Origin: Candidatus Latescibacterota bacterium
Lineage (GTDB): Bacteria > Latescibacterota > UBA2968 > UBA8231
DNA length: 64,000 bases
Direction of reading: 5' to 3'
NCBI GenBank assembly: GCA_022826515.1
Contig: JAJDUT010000046.1
Span: 12,682-76,681 of the forward strand
Shown here: piece after piece, positions 1 through 8,506 of the stretch
Numbering within the stretch: position 1 is the stretch's first letter
How the letters are laid out: each line of letters opens with the position of its first letter
Made by a program: the position numbers and the translations under genes
The notes under the pieces: model-generated
Told to the model about the DNA's origin: nothing
What the model saw: only the letters and a program-made list of their open reading frames with translations
The model's database searches: none

Positions 1-2
1 CC

Positions 3-1604
3 ATGGCGATGCTGCTCGGCATCGCATTGCACGCGGGGTTGTCCTTCACGCCGTTTCCCTGGGCAGTCCAGGATGAGCGGCAAAGCAGTTTCTTCTGGTT
101 TTTATTCGCTGCAATCCACGGCTTCCGCATGCCGGTGTTCTTTGTGCTGAGCGGCTTTTTCACGGCTATGCTTTGGCGCGGACGCGGCTTAAAACCAGTG
201 CTTTTCCACCGCTTTCGCCGCGTGTTGCTGCCATTCCTACTCGGGCTGGTGACCATCGTTCCCGCAGTGAACTGGATCAGCGGCTGGGCCATTGCATCTG
301 GATTGGAAGCCAGCGCGGCCAAGGCCGAAGAAGACAACATCTGGAGTACAGCCAAGAACGGAGATCTCGCCGCTGTTGAACGGCACCTGCAAGGCGGAGC
401 CGATATCAATGGAATCGATCCGGCATTCGGGCAAACTCCCCTAGTATGGGCCGCGTTAGTCGGCCAACTTGAAGCCGTCGATTGGCTGCTGCAAAACGGG
501 GCCGCGGTCAATGGCCGCACCAAGGATGGCGGGACGCCCTTGCACGCGGCTGCTTTCCTAGGACGAGTAGAAGTCGCCAAATTGCTGCTTCAGTACGGAG
601 CAGATCCCGAGGCAAAAAACAACAACGGCGATACGCCTCGGACGGCCCTAGAAGCGGACTGGGAACTGACGCGGTATTTGGCGGGATTGTTGCAGATCGA
701 ACTTGATGCGCGACAAGTTGAGGACGGCCGCGTTGAAATCGCCGGTCTTTTCGGACAATCCTCCATTGGCGAAGGTCGAGAAAAAACCGACAAGTCAAGG
801 GAGGGATCGGCCGAGTTCCTCAAAGCGATGGCGTCGCCGATTTTTGCCGTGCCGCTTTTTCACCACCTCTGGTTTTTGTGGTTCCTCTGCTGGTTGGTCC
901 TCGTCTTCGCACTCTACGCCCGCCTCGCCGATTGGCTGCAATGGCAGGGGCCGCCCAAGTGGCTGGTTCTTTCACCCGTTCGATTTCTCTATTTGATTCC
1001 TCTAACCATGATTCCGCAGTCGCTCATGGGACTGGTCATACCCAGTTTTGGCCCGGACACCTCCTTGGGCCTTCTGCCCATGCCGCACATACTACTTTAC
1101 TACGCCCTCTTTTTCTTTTTTGGCGCTCTGTATTTCGACTGCGACGACCCAGACTGCCGGGTCGGAAAATGGTGGTGGCTGGCGCTTCCCGTGGGACTGG
1201 TCATCGTCTTCCCGCTCGGGCTCGAATTTTCAACGGGGGCATTTGGATTTCGCGAGGAGATATTCGATCCGGCTATGGCCCGAGCCGCAGCGGTGGCGCT
1301 ACAGGTGATCTACGCTTGGATGATGACCTTTGGGTGCATCGGCTTGTTCCGCAAACTCTGTACCCGCGAAAACAACACCATCCGCTACGTGTCAGATTCG
1401 TCGTACTGGCTATACGTAGCGCACGTGCCGCTAATTATTGGCGCTCAATTGGCCGTGCGCGATTGGCCGCTTGCTTCAGGGGTAAAGTACTTCCTAGTCT
1501 TGCTCGTAGTCACCGGCTTTCTACTGCTGATCTATCAATTTCTCGTCCGCTACACTTGGCTGGGCCGACTGCTGAACGGTCCCCGCGTCCGTCCGACGAA
1601 CTAG
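3..1604 (+). CDS. Acyltransferase family 3 (OpgC/MdoC-like) membrane protein with inserted ankyrin repeats, 5' partial
   Basis: This is a polytopic membrane protein of the acyltransferase-3 type, a family that transfers acyl groups such as succinyl or acetyl to extracytoplasmic glycans. The window cuts off the 5' end: the first visible residues MAMLLGIALHAG match the first membrane helix, which normally follows an LDxLR-type N-terminus, so the true start lies upstream. The family block FRMPVFFVLSGFF is at residues 41-53 and FHHLWFLWFL at 286-295. Between them, at about residues 111-225, sit ankyrin repeats (GQTPLVWAALVGQLEAVDWL, then GGTPLHAAAFLGRVEVAKLL). A hydrophilic stretch runs to about 275. 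The rest is eight or so hydrophobic segments. The function is confident at family level only; the acyl group and acceptor are unknown. Confidence 0.85.
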   Translation: MAMLLGIALHAGLSFTPFPWAVQDERQSSFFWFLFAAIHGFRMPVFFVLSGFFTAMLWRGRGLKPVLFHRFRRVLLPFLLGLVTIVPAVNWISGWAIASGLEASAAKAEEDNIWSTAKNGDLAAVERHLQGGADINGIDPAFGQTPLVWAALVGQLEAVDWLLQNGAAVNGRTKDGGTPLHAAAFLGRVEVAKLLLQYGADPEAKNNNGDTPRTALEADWELTRYLAGLLQIELDARQVEDGRVEIAGLFGQSSIGEGREKTDKSREGSAEFLKAMASPIFAVPLFHHLWFLWFLCWLVLVFALYARLADWLQWQGPPKWLVLSPVRFLYLIPLTMIPQSLMGLVIPSFGPDTSLGLLPMPHILLYYALFFFFGALYFDCDDPDCRVGKWWWLALPVGLVIVFPLGLEFSTGAFGFREEIFDPAMARAAAVALQVIYAWMMTFGCIGLFRKLCTRENNTIRYVSDSSYWLYVAHVPLIIGAQLAVRDWPLASGVKYFLVLLVVTGFLLLIYQFLVRYTWLGRLLNGPRVRPTN

Positions 1605-1676
1605 CTTAGTGGGCAAGTGAGTGGCTGTCCTGCTGCGGACGCAACGTACTCGGACGGGCGTTCAAGCCGGAGGGAA

Positions 1677-2069
1677 TCATGCCAGCTCGATGCGGGTACG
1701 CAGGCCCGGGGCACCGAGCAGCCGGCCGTCACCGGTCACGAGCACCGCCCCCAGCGCCTCCGCCAGCGAGACGTACACGGCGTCGTAAGCGCTCACGTTA
1801 TCGCGAAGCTGCCAGATTCGGTCGAGGAATAGCTCATGCGAATACCGTTCGACGTCGAGCGCACGCCATTGGTCAAGTGCGAGTGCTCCGCGTGTGGCGC
1901 TCAACGTTCCGCGCAAGACGTAACGGCGAAGCACGTGAGCGATCTCCACGTCGATGAGATGGGGCACGTGAATGCTCACGGCAGGGTTTTCCACCCGCTT
2001 CGCGACGCGCTTACCTGCGGCCGTATTCAGCAATAACTCGACCGCTCCCGAGGCATCCAAGACCAGCAA
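1677..2069 (-). CDS. vapC: PIN-domain toxin VapC
   Basis: This is a 130-residue PIN-domain ribonuclease, the toxin half of a VapBC module; such toxins cut tRNA or rRNA when not bound by antitoxin. The N-terminal LVLDASGAVELLL carries the first catalytic Asp. An acidic residue follows in HLIDVEIAHVLRRY, then SAYDAVYVSLAEALGAVLVT with the conserved Asp and TGDGRL near the C-terminus. The start is a TTG six bases after the antitoxin stop; no ATG suits the PIN fold better. It is co-transcribed with the antitoxin upstream of it on the minus strand. Confidence 0.85.
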   Translation of the reverse strand: MLVLDASGAVELLLNTAAGKRVAKRVENPAVSIHVPHLIDVEIAHVLRRYVLRGTLSATRGALALDQWRALDVERYSHELFLDRIWQLRDNVSAYDAVYVSLAEALGAVLVTGDGRLLGAPGLRTRIELA

Positions 2070-2075
2070 CGGTGC

Positions 2076-2351
2076 CTACCGCTCTCGCTCGTTGAGATCC
2101 CCGTCGTTGGCGTGCGCGTCGTCGCGAGCGTCCCGTTCCGCGCGAAGCACGTCGGCTGGCGATGCCCCAAGAACCAATTCGGGCTGTCGGCGGATGGCCG
2201 CAAGCAGTTCCCGCCGGCTCGGCCGCTCCAGTGCCCGCTCAATTGCCCACATCACATACTGTGACATGGAGACTCCTTCCATTGCGGCGCGCGCTTTTAG
2301 GCGACGATGCATGACATCTGGGACGTTGCGAATCTGGATCATTGTAGTCAT
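2076..2351 (-). CDS. vapB: Ribbon-helix-helix antitoxin (FitA/VapB-like)
   Basis: This is a 91-residue antitoxin starting MTTMIQIRNVPDVMHRRLKA, the FitA-type ribbon-helix-helix. The basic first strand reads DNA bases and SMSQYVMWAIERAL forms the second helix. The acidic, charged C-terminus would wrap VapC. The reading frame stays open further upstream, but the -35/-10 elements and the inverted repeat at 2361-2386 lie there, so this start is preferred; another Met three codons later is possible. It autoregulates by inference from family behaviour. Confidence 0.8.
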   Translation of the reverse strand: MTTMIQIRNVPDVMHRRLKARAAMEGVSMSQYVMWAIERALERPSRRELLAAIRRQPELVLGASPADVLRAERDARDDAHANDGDLNERER

Positions 2352-2360
2352 GTGATTAAT

Positions 2361-2386
2361 ATGAAAACATGAATATTTCATGTCAA
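2361..2386 (-). promoter_or_regulatory. VapBC promoter with overlapping inverted repeat
   Basis: On the minus strand a perfect TTGACA (2386-2381) is followed after 17 bases by CATATT, a four-of-six match to the -10 consensus. Between them lies a perfect inverted repeat, CATGAA-TAT-TTCATG, at 2368-2382. Placing the dyad inside the promoter spacer suits a repressor formed by the antitoxin or the VapBC complex. The ATG follows about ten bases after the -10, so the leader is very short. Confidence 0.55.
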
Positions 2387-2459
2387 CAACACTGAACGAG
2401 GCGTTCACGACAACCCTGCGATTCAGCACCGACGACCCCGCCTACAACAAAAATTTTAG

Positions 2460-2999
2460 TCAGACATCCAAAAGCGCATTCTCATAAGCGCCGTACGTCA
2501 CATCATCGAAGAGAACGAAGCGCACCTCATCGAGACCGTCGTGCGCTTCGAGGCACTGCTTTACCCCATTGAGCGCGACAACCGCGGCTTGCGCGACTGG
2601 ATAACCATACACGCCGGTGCTAATAGATGGAAAGGCAATCGTCTTGATGTTGTGCTCCACTGCGAGTCGTAAGCTTTCCCGATAGCAGCTAGCGAGAAGT
2701 TCAGGTTCACCAGCGTCTCCACCCCGCCAGATCGGCCCCACAGTGTGGATGACGTGCTGCGCGGGAAGGTTGCCGCCCGTCGTGATGACGGCTTGACCCG
2801 TGGGACAACCGCCCTGCTTGGCGCGGATTGCGCTGCATTCCACAGCGATAGCCGGTCCCCCAGCGCGGTGAATGGCACCATCGACGCCACCGCCGCCCAA
2901 GAGCCGCTCGTTGGCAGCGTTGGCAATCGCATCGACTCGTTCCCTTGTAATATCTCCGCGCACTAGAGCGAGGGACGTTCGGTTGATTTTGGCCGTCAT
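2460..2999 (-). CDS. Macro-domain protein, ADP-ribose / O-acetyl-ADP-ribose hydrolase-like
   Basis: This is a 179-residue stand-alone macro domain, close in length and motif to YmdB-type O-acetyl-ADP-ribose deacetylases. Visible motifs in order are VRGDITRERVDAIANAAN (adenine and ribose contacts), GGGGVDGAIHRAGG (distal ribose loop), HVIHTVGPIW, and PSISTGVYGYP (diphosphate loop). The family hydrolyses O-acetyl-ADP-ribose or removes ADP-ribose from proteins or nucleic acids. A good ribosome site, GAGGAG, lies eight bases before the ATG. It begins 24 bases after the SWIM gene, with a Sir2-like gene further upstream on the same strand, so its substrate may come from that neighbour (inference). 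Confidence 0.88.
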   Translation of the reverse strand: MTAKINRTSLALVRGDITRERVDAIANAANERLLGGGGVDGAIHRAGGPAIAVECSAIRAKQGGCPTGQAVITTGGNLPAQHVIHTVGPIWRGGDAGEPELLASCYRESLRLAVEHNIKTIAFPSISTGVYGYPVAQAAVVALNGVKQCLEAHDGLDEVRFVLFDDVTYGAYENALLDV

Positions 3000-3023
3000 A
3001 AAGAATTCTCCTCACCGTCGGGA

Positions 3024-4991
3024 CTACGCGTCGATAATTCGTCGGCGTCCACCTTTCAACCGGTCCAGCACCTCCAGACACCGCGGCCGACGGCTGTTCT
3101 CCTCCCGCAAGGAAGCTAGATACTCGTCCCATTCCTGCTTGCGACCAGCCCGAGTGAGCGCATTTTTCATTTTTCGCAAATAGGGAACTGCTGCCTCGTA
3201 CCCTCTCGTACTGACCTGGGCGATCTGCTCCTCGGCTGCTTCCTGCCAAATGGCTATCGCCCGCTCCGGGTGAGCCGACTTGATGGCCTCGGCCACCTCG
3301 GTGGGGTTGACGATAAAGTCAGACATCCCCAATCCACCCTTTTTGCGACTGGCATAGTCATACCACTTGAGCACCTCGTCCGGCTTCTTCTCGGCAATAG
3401 CCAACTGAGTTAGTATCCCGGTCATAGGGGCGTCTATTGCTTCGCTATCGGACACCTCGACTTCAGGGGGCGGCAAGGGCCAAGCGATCTTTGGATCACT
3501 TTTGCGTTTTCGACCAACACTAGGCCTCCGACCCGTTTCCAGATAGTGCCGCGCCCAAGCCTCGACGCCCTTGCCAACGCGAGCCTTGTGGGCGGCTTTG
3601 CACAGAGCTTGGAAGCCATGCAGACCAGGCGCAGCAAAAAACTCCTCGGCCTGAAGGGCCAATCCGGCGAGCGGATTGCCACTGCGTCGATTAATCGTCT
3701 GTAGCTGCTTATGCAGGGTCGCTTTAATGCCTGGATAGATAGGGGCAGTCGCCTCCATCCCCTGACGGCACCAGCGTCGGGCATCTTCCCAGCGGCGCTT
3801 GGCTATCAGGAGGTCCACCAAGTGAGCATAGGTATTGGAGATGGGCGCTTCGCGCTCCCACAGGGGGATAATCTCGTCTTGGCGACCAGCCTTTTCCAAG
3901 GCGCGCGTCAGCCAGTCGGCAATTTGGCTCCGTTTGAAGTTAGGCAAAAAGGCGTCCTCTTCCGCAACAGGCTCAATGGCTTCGAGACGCTGCGCTAGCC
4001 GGTCGCACACCACAGACCAATCGCTTTTGGCGTAGCCTTTCTTCCACAGGTTTTCCAAGCCAGCGGCGCACAGGCTGTACCCGTCGGCCTGTTCCATATC
4101 TATGGCCCATTCTATCTGGTCCGCTGGCGATAGGGAGGCCGTATCTAGAGCCTGAAAAAGCACCTCAAAGCAGTCGGCGAACGCTGCGTCGGATTCGCCT
4201 TCGCTATCGTGCTCAAGTGCCCGGCTGCCCGCGTCCAGCAACTCCGGCCCTAGTCGCACGGCCGCGTCGGCCTGTCCGGCTGCGACCAACCCTTTGAGCG
4301 CCGCCTTAAGGCGACCTACGTTGGCCGCAAGGTCTCGGTCGTTGTATTCGTCCCATAACGACTCTTCTAAGGCATGGATCTCGCGGCGGATCATCTGGAG
4401 AATTTTTTGCGTCTGCCCGGCAGCCAAATTGCGGCGGTCGGCGAGCAATTGGCGCACCGCGTCGTGCGCGTCCGCGAGGTCAATCACTAGCGCTACGAGT
4501 TCGGGTTTGGTCTGCTCCTCGAGGTACGGACGCAGGGAAGCCGCTTTGGATTTCTTGGATTTTGACCGCCCGGAACCCGCGTTTTCTTCCTCCTCGTCCT
4601 CGTCCACTATCGCTTCTAGTTTCAACAAGCGCGGATCGTCCTCGTCAATTTCGCCAACACCACTATCGGCCTTGAGGCATTCCAAGTATTCCAGTACCAC
4701 CGCCACCGCGTGCTTGCAGGTAGCCCAATAGGGACAGGTGCAGGCGGATTCCAAGCCGTTCCTCTCGGTAAGGCGAACCCGGGTGGCATAGCGCCGCGTT
4801 CCTCTCACCCAAGCTACCAACGTCCCGTCCTCAGTGCGTCCCAAGTTTTCAACCGCTCCTCTTCTCTGATAGGGGCGTCCTCGGCCGACGATAGTGTTGC
4901 CCGCCCATTCTTCTAGGTCTTCCCAAGTGAGTTTCGAGAACGGGTCAGAGGGCTTTTGCTTTTTAGTGGTTTTCTTTTTTTGCCGCGCCAT
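3024..4991 (-). CDS. SWIM zinc-finger protein with helical-repeat C-terminus
   Basis: This is a 655-residue protein. Its N-terminus is lysine-rich. A SWIM zinc finger follows, with Cys84, Cys86, Cys92 and His94 in ACTCPYWATCKHAVAVVLEY; the CxCx5CxH spacing is canonical. An acidic linker runs at about 110-150. From about 160 to the end the protein is alpha-helical and tetratricopeptide-like (repeated W-x-x-A-x-x-W and LxxALxxAGR patterns), ending in a basic tail. SWIM fingers bind DNA or protein partners; bacterial proteins of this layout have no settled function. It is followed closely by the macro-domain gene. Confidence 0.8.
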   Translation of the reverse strand: MARQKKKTTKKQKPSDPFSKLTWEDLEEWAGNTIVGRGRPYQRRGAVENLGRTEDGTLVAWVRGTRRYATRVRLTERNGLESACTCPYWATCKHAVAVVLEYLECLKADSGVGEIDEDDPRLLKLEAIVDEDEEEENAGSGRSKSKKSKAASLRPYLEEQTKPELVALVIDLADAHDAVRQLLADRRNLAAGQTQKILQMIRREIHALEESLWDEYNDRDLAANVGRLKAALKGLVAAGQADAAVRLGPELLDAGSRALEHDSEGESDAAFADCFEVLFQALDTASLSPADQIEWAIDMEQADGYSLCAAGLENLWKKGYAKSDWSVVCDRLAQRLEAIEPVAEEDAFLPNFKRSQIADWLTRALEKAGRQDEIIPLWEREAPISNTYAHLVDLLIAKRRWEDARRWCRQGMEATAPIYPGIKATLHKQLQTINRRSGNPLAGLALQAEEFFAAPGLHGFQALCKAAHKARVGKGVEAWARHYLETGRRPSVGRKRKSDPKIAWPLPPPEVEVSDSEAIDAPMTGILTQLAIAEKKPDEVLKWYDYASRKKGGLGMSDFIVNPTEVAEAIKSAHPERAIAIWQEAAEEQIAQVSTRGYEAAVPYLRKMKNALTRAGRKQEWDEYLASLREENSRRPRCLEVLDRLKGGRRRIIDA

Positions 4992-5154
4992 TTTCGTTTA
5001 TCCCTCTACTCTTGGATGGCGATGTTGTGGTTTCTTATATCAATTCTCCATAATAAGGGCCATATGCGACATTCCTACAACGGCCTTTCAGGCAAGGATA
5101 GGTCGAGCCGCCTATATGGCGCAGATGGCGCACCAAGTCGAGGGAAGTGCATGA

Positions 5155-6267
5155 TCAGATGGTGAGCAGCTTTGTCAGTCCGGGCAAGACGTCTTCAGCA
5201 AGGCCCTCGACAAACCAGTCCTGTGCATGCATGAAGTCTGGTCGTTCTGGAGCCACAACGACGATTTGGAGGGCGTTGTCACGGGCATAGTCCAGCAGGC
5301 CGTTATTTGCATCCATCGACACGCCTATAACCAAAGCCACCTGACCTTCCTCGATCCAAGCCCAGCCCTCGTTTGAGCCTTTAAAGTACTTGGGTTCATT
5401 TATATGCACTTTTTGGCTACCGGCCCATTCGTGTAGCCCGTCAAAATTGCCCGTAATGATGTGCTTCAGTATCCCGTATTTCTCCAGTTGTGCAAGAGCC
5501 GCATGGGCTTCAGTGGGGCTGGCTGTCATAAAGCGGGTATAGAATGTTCCCAGTACCAGAGCCGTCTCACGAGGTCGGTGTATTATCCAATCGGCAACAG
5601 CCCCGGGGAAACGGTAATTGTCGATGGGGAATTGCTCCTGCAGTCCACCTTTTCCGTCAAACGCGGGAATACCTGCCGCGGCCGATAACCCAGCGCCCGT
5701 GAACGCCACTAGCGGCTTACCCTGAATGCGACGCGCAAGCTCCGCCACGTCAACAGTCTCAGCCTGTTCAGGGGCTTGCTTCGGACTTACGGGGTAGTAA
5801 GCCCCCGGATCTTGCAGTTCAGACTTCTTGCGGGCACGGTCAGATCGCAGTTCAAAGTAATCATTGAAATAAGGCTCTCTAAAAATGGCGGGATTGTCGT
5901 GTGAGAGTAACAAATGAGTTGCGACCGTTCCATCGCGCGTTGGTTGGGAAAAAAACTCCAACTTAAACTCATCCCAGACGGCTTCGAGTCGATTTTTCTG
6001 GTGTAATGTAGCAGACCACAGGCCACTCGTGATAGCCTGTCGCAGAGCACCAATCTCGGCAATCATCTCCTCCTGCTCGTGTTCACAGGAATGGGCTACC
6101 AGGAGATTGGCCAAGTCAACCTGACCTTCGCTGGAGATATCAAACTCGCCATAGAAGCCGAAAAATCCCGACGGTCCTCCAAAATTGAAATCCATTCCAT
6201 AGAAGCCCCCAGTATTTTCTTTGTACCACTCCAACTGCTCTGAGGTTATTTGAGTCAGCCTTGTCAT
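5155..6267 (-). CDS. Sir2-like NAD-dependent protein lacking the zinc-finger cysteines, with novel N-terminal domain
   Basis: This is a 370-residue protein with a C-terminal sirtuin-type Rossmann domain from about residue 175. GAGLSAAAGIPAFDG at 191-205 binds NAD. TGNFDGLH at 272-279 corresponds to the sirtuin TQNxDGLH block with the catalytic His279. GVSMDANNG at 315-323 fits the GTSLxV block. The usual four zinc-binding cysteines are absent: the region after His279 contains none. Residues 1-165 form an unrecognised domain with a Gly/Phe-rich patch at 19-40. It starts five bases after the dehydratase-like gene, so it is probably translated from the same message. NAD-dependent deacylase, ADP-ribosyltransferase or NADase activity are all possible. 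Confidence 0.75.
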   Translation of the reverse strand: MTRLTQITSEQLEWYKENTGGFYGMDFNFGGPSGFFGFYGEFDISSEGQVDLANLLVAHSCEHEQEEMIAEIGALRQAITSGLWSATLHQKNRLEAVWDEFKLEFFSQPTRDGTVATHLLLSHDNPAIFREPYFNDYFELRSDRARKKSELQDPGAYYPVSPKQAPEQAETVDVAELARRIQGKPLVAFTGAGLSAAAGIPAFDGKGGLQEQFPIDNYRFPGAVADWIIHRPRETALVLGTFYTRFMTASPTEAHAALAQLEKYGILKHIITGNFDGLHEWAGSQKVHINEPKYFKGSNEGWAWIEEGQVALVIGVSMDANNGLLDYARDNALQIVVVAPERPDFMHAQDWFVEGLAEDVLPGLTKLLTI

Positions 6268-6272
6268 ATTAA

Positions 6273-7433
6273 TCAGTAGTCCCGCAGAGCGCCGTCGGGG
6301 CCAATCACCGGCTCCCGGGAATACGGCTCAGGTGGGTAATGCGGGAACGCTTCGTCGTTCAGTTCAATTCCAATGCCGGGAGTCTGCGGAACAATCAGGA
6401 AGCCGCCCTCGCGCCGCAGTGGCATCTCGACCAGATCCCGTTTCGGGGCATCGTACTCGTCCCGTGGATACTCCTGAATGGCGACGTTGTGGATGGCGGC
6501 GTCGAGTTGCACGCACGCCGCAGTCAGGACGCAACTCAGCGGGTTGTGCGGGGCGACTCCCACGTAGCTTGCTTCGGCCAGCGCCGCGATCTTTTTGCAA
6601 TTCGTGATTCCACCGGCAAGCGACAGGTCCGGTCGTATATACGAGGCCCCCTTGTGGGCCAGCAACTCGCGGAACTGGTAAGTGGTGTAGAGCCGCTCGC
6701 CCATGGCCACTGGCACCGGCATATTGGCCGCGACATGGCCCCACGCGTCCATGTTCTCAGGCTCGATAGGGTCCTCGAAAAAAAACAAACCATAAGGCTC
6801 AAGCGCCTTGCCCACCTCTATGGCCTCCGGCGGCGTGAGGCGGTTGACCACATCGACCATGAGATCGATCTCGTCACCCACGGCGTCGCGCACCGCCTGC
6901 AGGGTAGCCGCGGCGTGCTTAGCCATGCCGCGAAACGACAGTTGCTCTAAGCTTGTGCCCTCGCCAGACGCAAAGGCACCGAACGGATAGAGGCGCAGGG
7001 CTGTGTAACCGTCCTCGACCATGCGCCGGGCGTCTTCGGCCAACTCCGCCGGGGAGTTGCCATGCAGATGGGAGTACACGCGTACGCGCTCCCGCGTGGG
7101 ACCGCCCAGCAGCGAATGGACGGGTAGCTTGGCTACCTTCCCCTTAATGTCCCACAGCGCAATGTCGATTGCCCCGATCGCGGCCATGGTATCTGCGCCG
7201 CCGCGAAACACACAACGGCGAAACATGTGCTGCCAGTTGCGCTCAATGTGGAGAGGGTCCTTGCCGATTAGGTACTCGGCGCAGTAATCTACCGCCGCAA
7301 TGGGCGCAAACGGCGTGCCGCTAGTACCGCTTGCAGGGTGCAACTCGCCGACACCCGATATGCCCTCGTCGGTGTGTACCCGCACGTACATAAAGCGGCT
7401 GGCCCGCAGGGTCTCGACCTTCGCGACTTTCAT
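6273..7433 (-). CDS. Enolase-superfamily (mandelate racemase/galactonate dehydratase-like) enzyme
   Basis: This is a 386-residue enolase-superfamily enzyme that would abstract the alpha proton of a carboxylate, most likely to dehydrate a sugar acid. The magnesium ligands are visible: Asp194 in DLMVDVVN, Glu220 in LFFFEDPIEP and Glu246 in VAMGERL. The general acid/base His296 is in GVAPHNPLS. The N-terminal capping domain (residues 1-115) includes the flexible loop GVGELHPASGTSG. The stop codon overlaps nothing, but the start overlaps the Gfo/Idh/MocA gene by four bases (ATGA), showing translational coupling. The exact substrate is not readable from sequence. Confidence 0.88.
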   Translation of the reverse strand: MKVAKVETLRASRFMYVRVHTDEGISGVGELHPASGTSGTPFAPIAAVDYCAEYLIGKDPLHIERNWQHMFRRCVFRGGADTMAAIGAIDIALWDIKGKVAKLPVHSLLGGPTRERVRVYSHLHGNSPAELAEDARRMVEDGYTALRLYPFGAFASGEGTSLEQLSFRGMAKHAAATLQAVRDAVGDEIDLMVDVVNRLTPPEAIEVGKALEPYGLFFFEDPIEPENMDAWGHVAANMPVPVAMGERLYTTYQFRELLAHKGASYIRPDLSLAGGITNCKKIAALAEASYVGVAPHNPLSCVLTAACVQLDAAIHNVAIQEYPRDEYDAPKRDLVEMPLRREGGFLIVPQTPGIGIELNDEAFPHYPPEPYSREPVIGPDGALRDY

Positions 7434-8506
7434 ATCGCTACGCCCCCCTCGCGTCCCTGCAACGCCCCACTCCCCACCATCGCAATCTCCAGCGCTCTCA
7501 GCCCATCGCGGTGATCAACGGCAAACGGCGCTCCTGCGCGGCACTGATCGATATAGTGGGCCACCTCGGCCTTGTACGCCGGCCCAAAGCGCTCGATAAA
7601 AAACGGCACTTCTGCGCCGTAATCGCGCAGAGTGAATTCCCGCCGCTCGATTAAGCCTCGCCGCCCCAATGCCTCCACTTCCACCATAAGCGGATCCTCA
7701 CCAAAGGCCCCCACATGCACCAACCCCTCCGTCCCGTAAACCCACGTCTCATTGCGATACCCAGCCACGTGGTTGCGGCTCACCGTCACTTGGCCGATCA
7801 GGTTTTCGGGAAAGTACATCTGCAAGAGAGCATCGTCGAAATCCTCTTTGACGTCCGTGTGCTGCTGGTTGTAAAGCAGAGTGCCAAAACCCGCTAGCCG
7901 TTCGGGCTGCTGCCCGCCGAGCCAGAGGATCTCGTCGATATTGTGTACCGCCATATCCGAGAGTATGCCAGAGCTATTGTACCCCTCGGGCGGCGGCACA
8001 GGATCTTCGAGGATCGAGACGATCTTGAACGGCGCGCCGATAGCGCCTCGATCCAACAGGGCTTTGGCCCATAGCAGCGGCGCGTCAAAGCGGCGCATAA
8101 AAGCCTGCATCAGCGCCGTGCGGCGAAAATCGTCGGCGTCTAGATAGGCGGCAAACTCCCGGGCTGTGGCCAGAGAGTGCGTCAGCGGCTTTTCCATCAG
8201 CACGCGCCAGCCCGCGTCGATTAAAGTCTGAGCCTCGCGGTAGTGGTTTTCAGTGCGCGAGGCAATAAACGCGCCGTCGGCCGCATTAGCAGCAACCAAT
8301 TCCCCTACGTCTTTGAAGACGCCAATCGCCGCTTCTTGGCCGGCCTGTAGCTGCGCCGCGACCTCAGCGGCCAAGTCGCCGTACCCGTCCACTACGGCTG
8401 TCAACGCGCAATCGCCTCGCTCGCTGGCTAGCTCTTGGACGTGGCGGGCGTGGAATACGCCAATCCGACCGACGCCTACAACCGCTATTCTAAAGGGATT
8501 ATTCAT
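7430..8506 (-). CDS. Gfo/Idh/MocA family NAD(P)-dependent oxidoreductase
   Basis: This is a 358-residue oxidoreductase with an N-terminal Rossmann fold (IAVVGVGRIGVFHARHV, residues 7-23) and the family signature MEKPLTHSLATA, whose Lys is catalytic. The C-terminal half (SILEDPVPPPEGYNSSGIL, then DMAVHNIDEILWLGG) resembles inositol 2-dehydrogenase-like members, including the His in the active-site helix. It would oxidise a cyclitol or sugar hydroxyl. It overlaps the preceding MTA phosphorylase stop by one base (TGATG) and the next gene by four bases, so the three are one operon. Confidence 0.88.
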   Translation of the reverse strand: MNNPFRIAVVGVGRIGVFHARHVQELASERGDCALTAVVDGYGDLAAEVAAQLQAGQEAAIGVFKDVGELVAANAADGAFIASRTENHYREAQTLIDAGWRVLMEKPLTHSLATAREFAAYLDADDFRRTALMQAFMRRFDAPLLWAKALLDRGAIGAPFKIVSILEDPVPPPEGYNSSGILSDMAVHNIDEILWLGGQQPERLAGFGTLLYNQQHTDVKEDFDDALLQMYFPENLIGQVTVSRNHVAGYRNETWVYGTEGLVHVGAFGEDPLMVEVEALGRRGLIERREFTLRDYGAEVPFFIERFGPAYKAEVAHYIDQCRAGAPFAVDHRDGLRALEIAMVGSGALQGREGGVAI

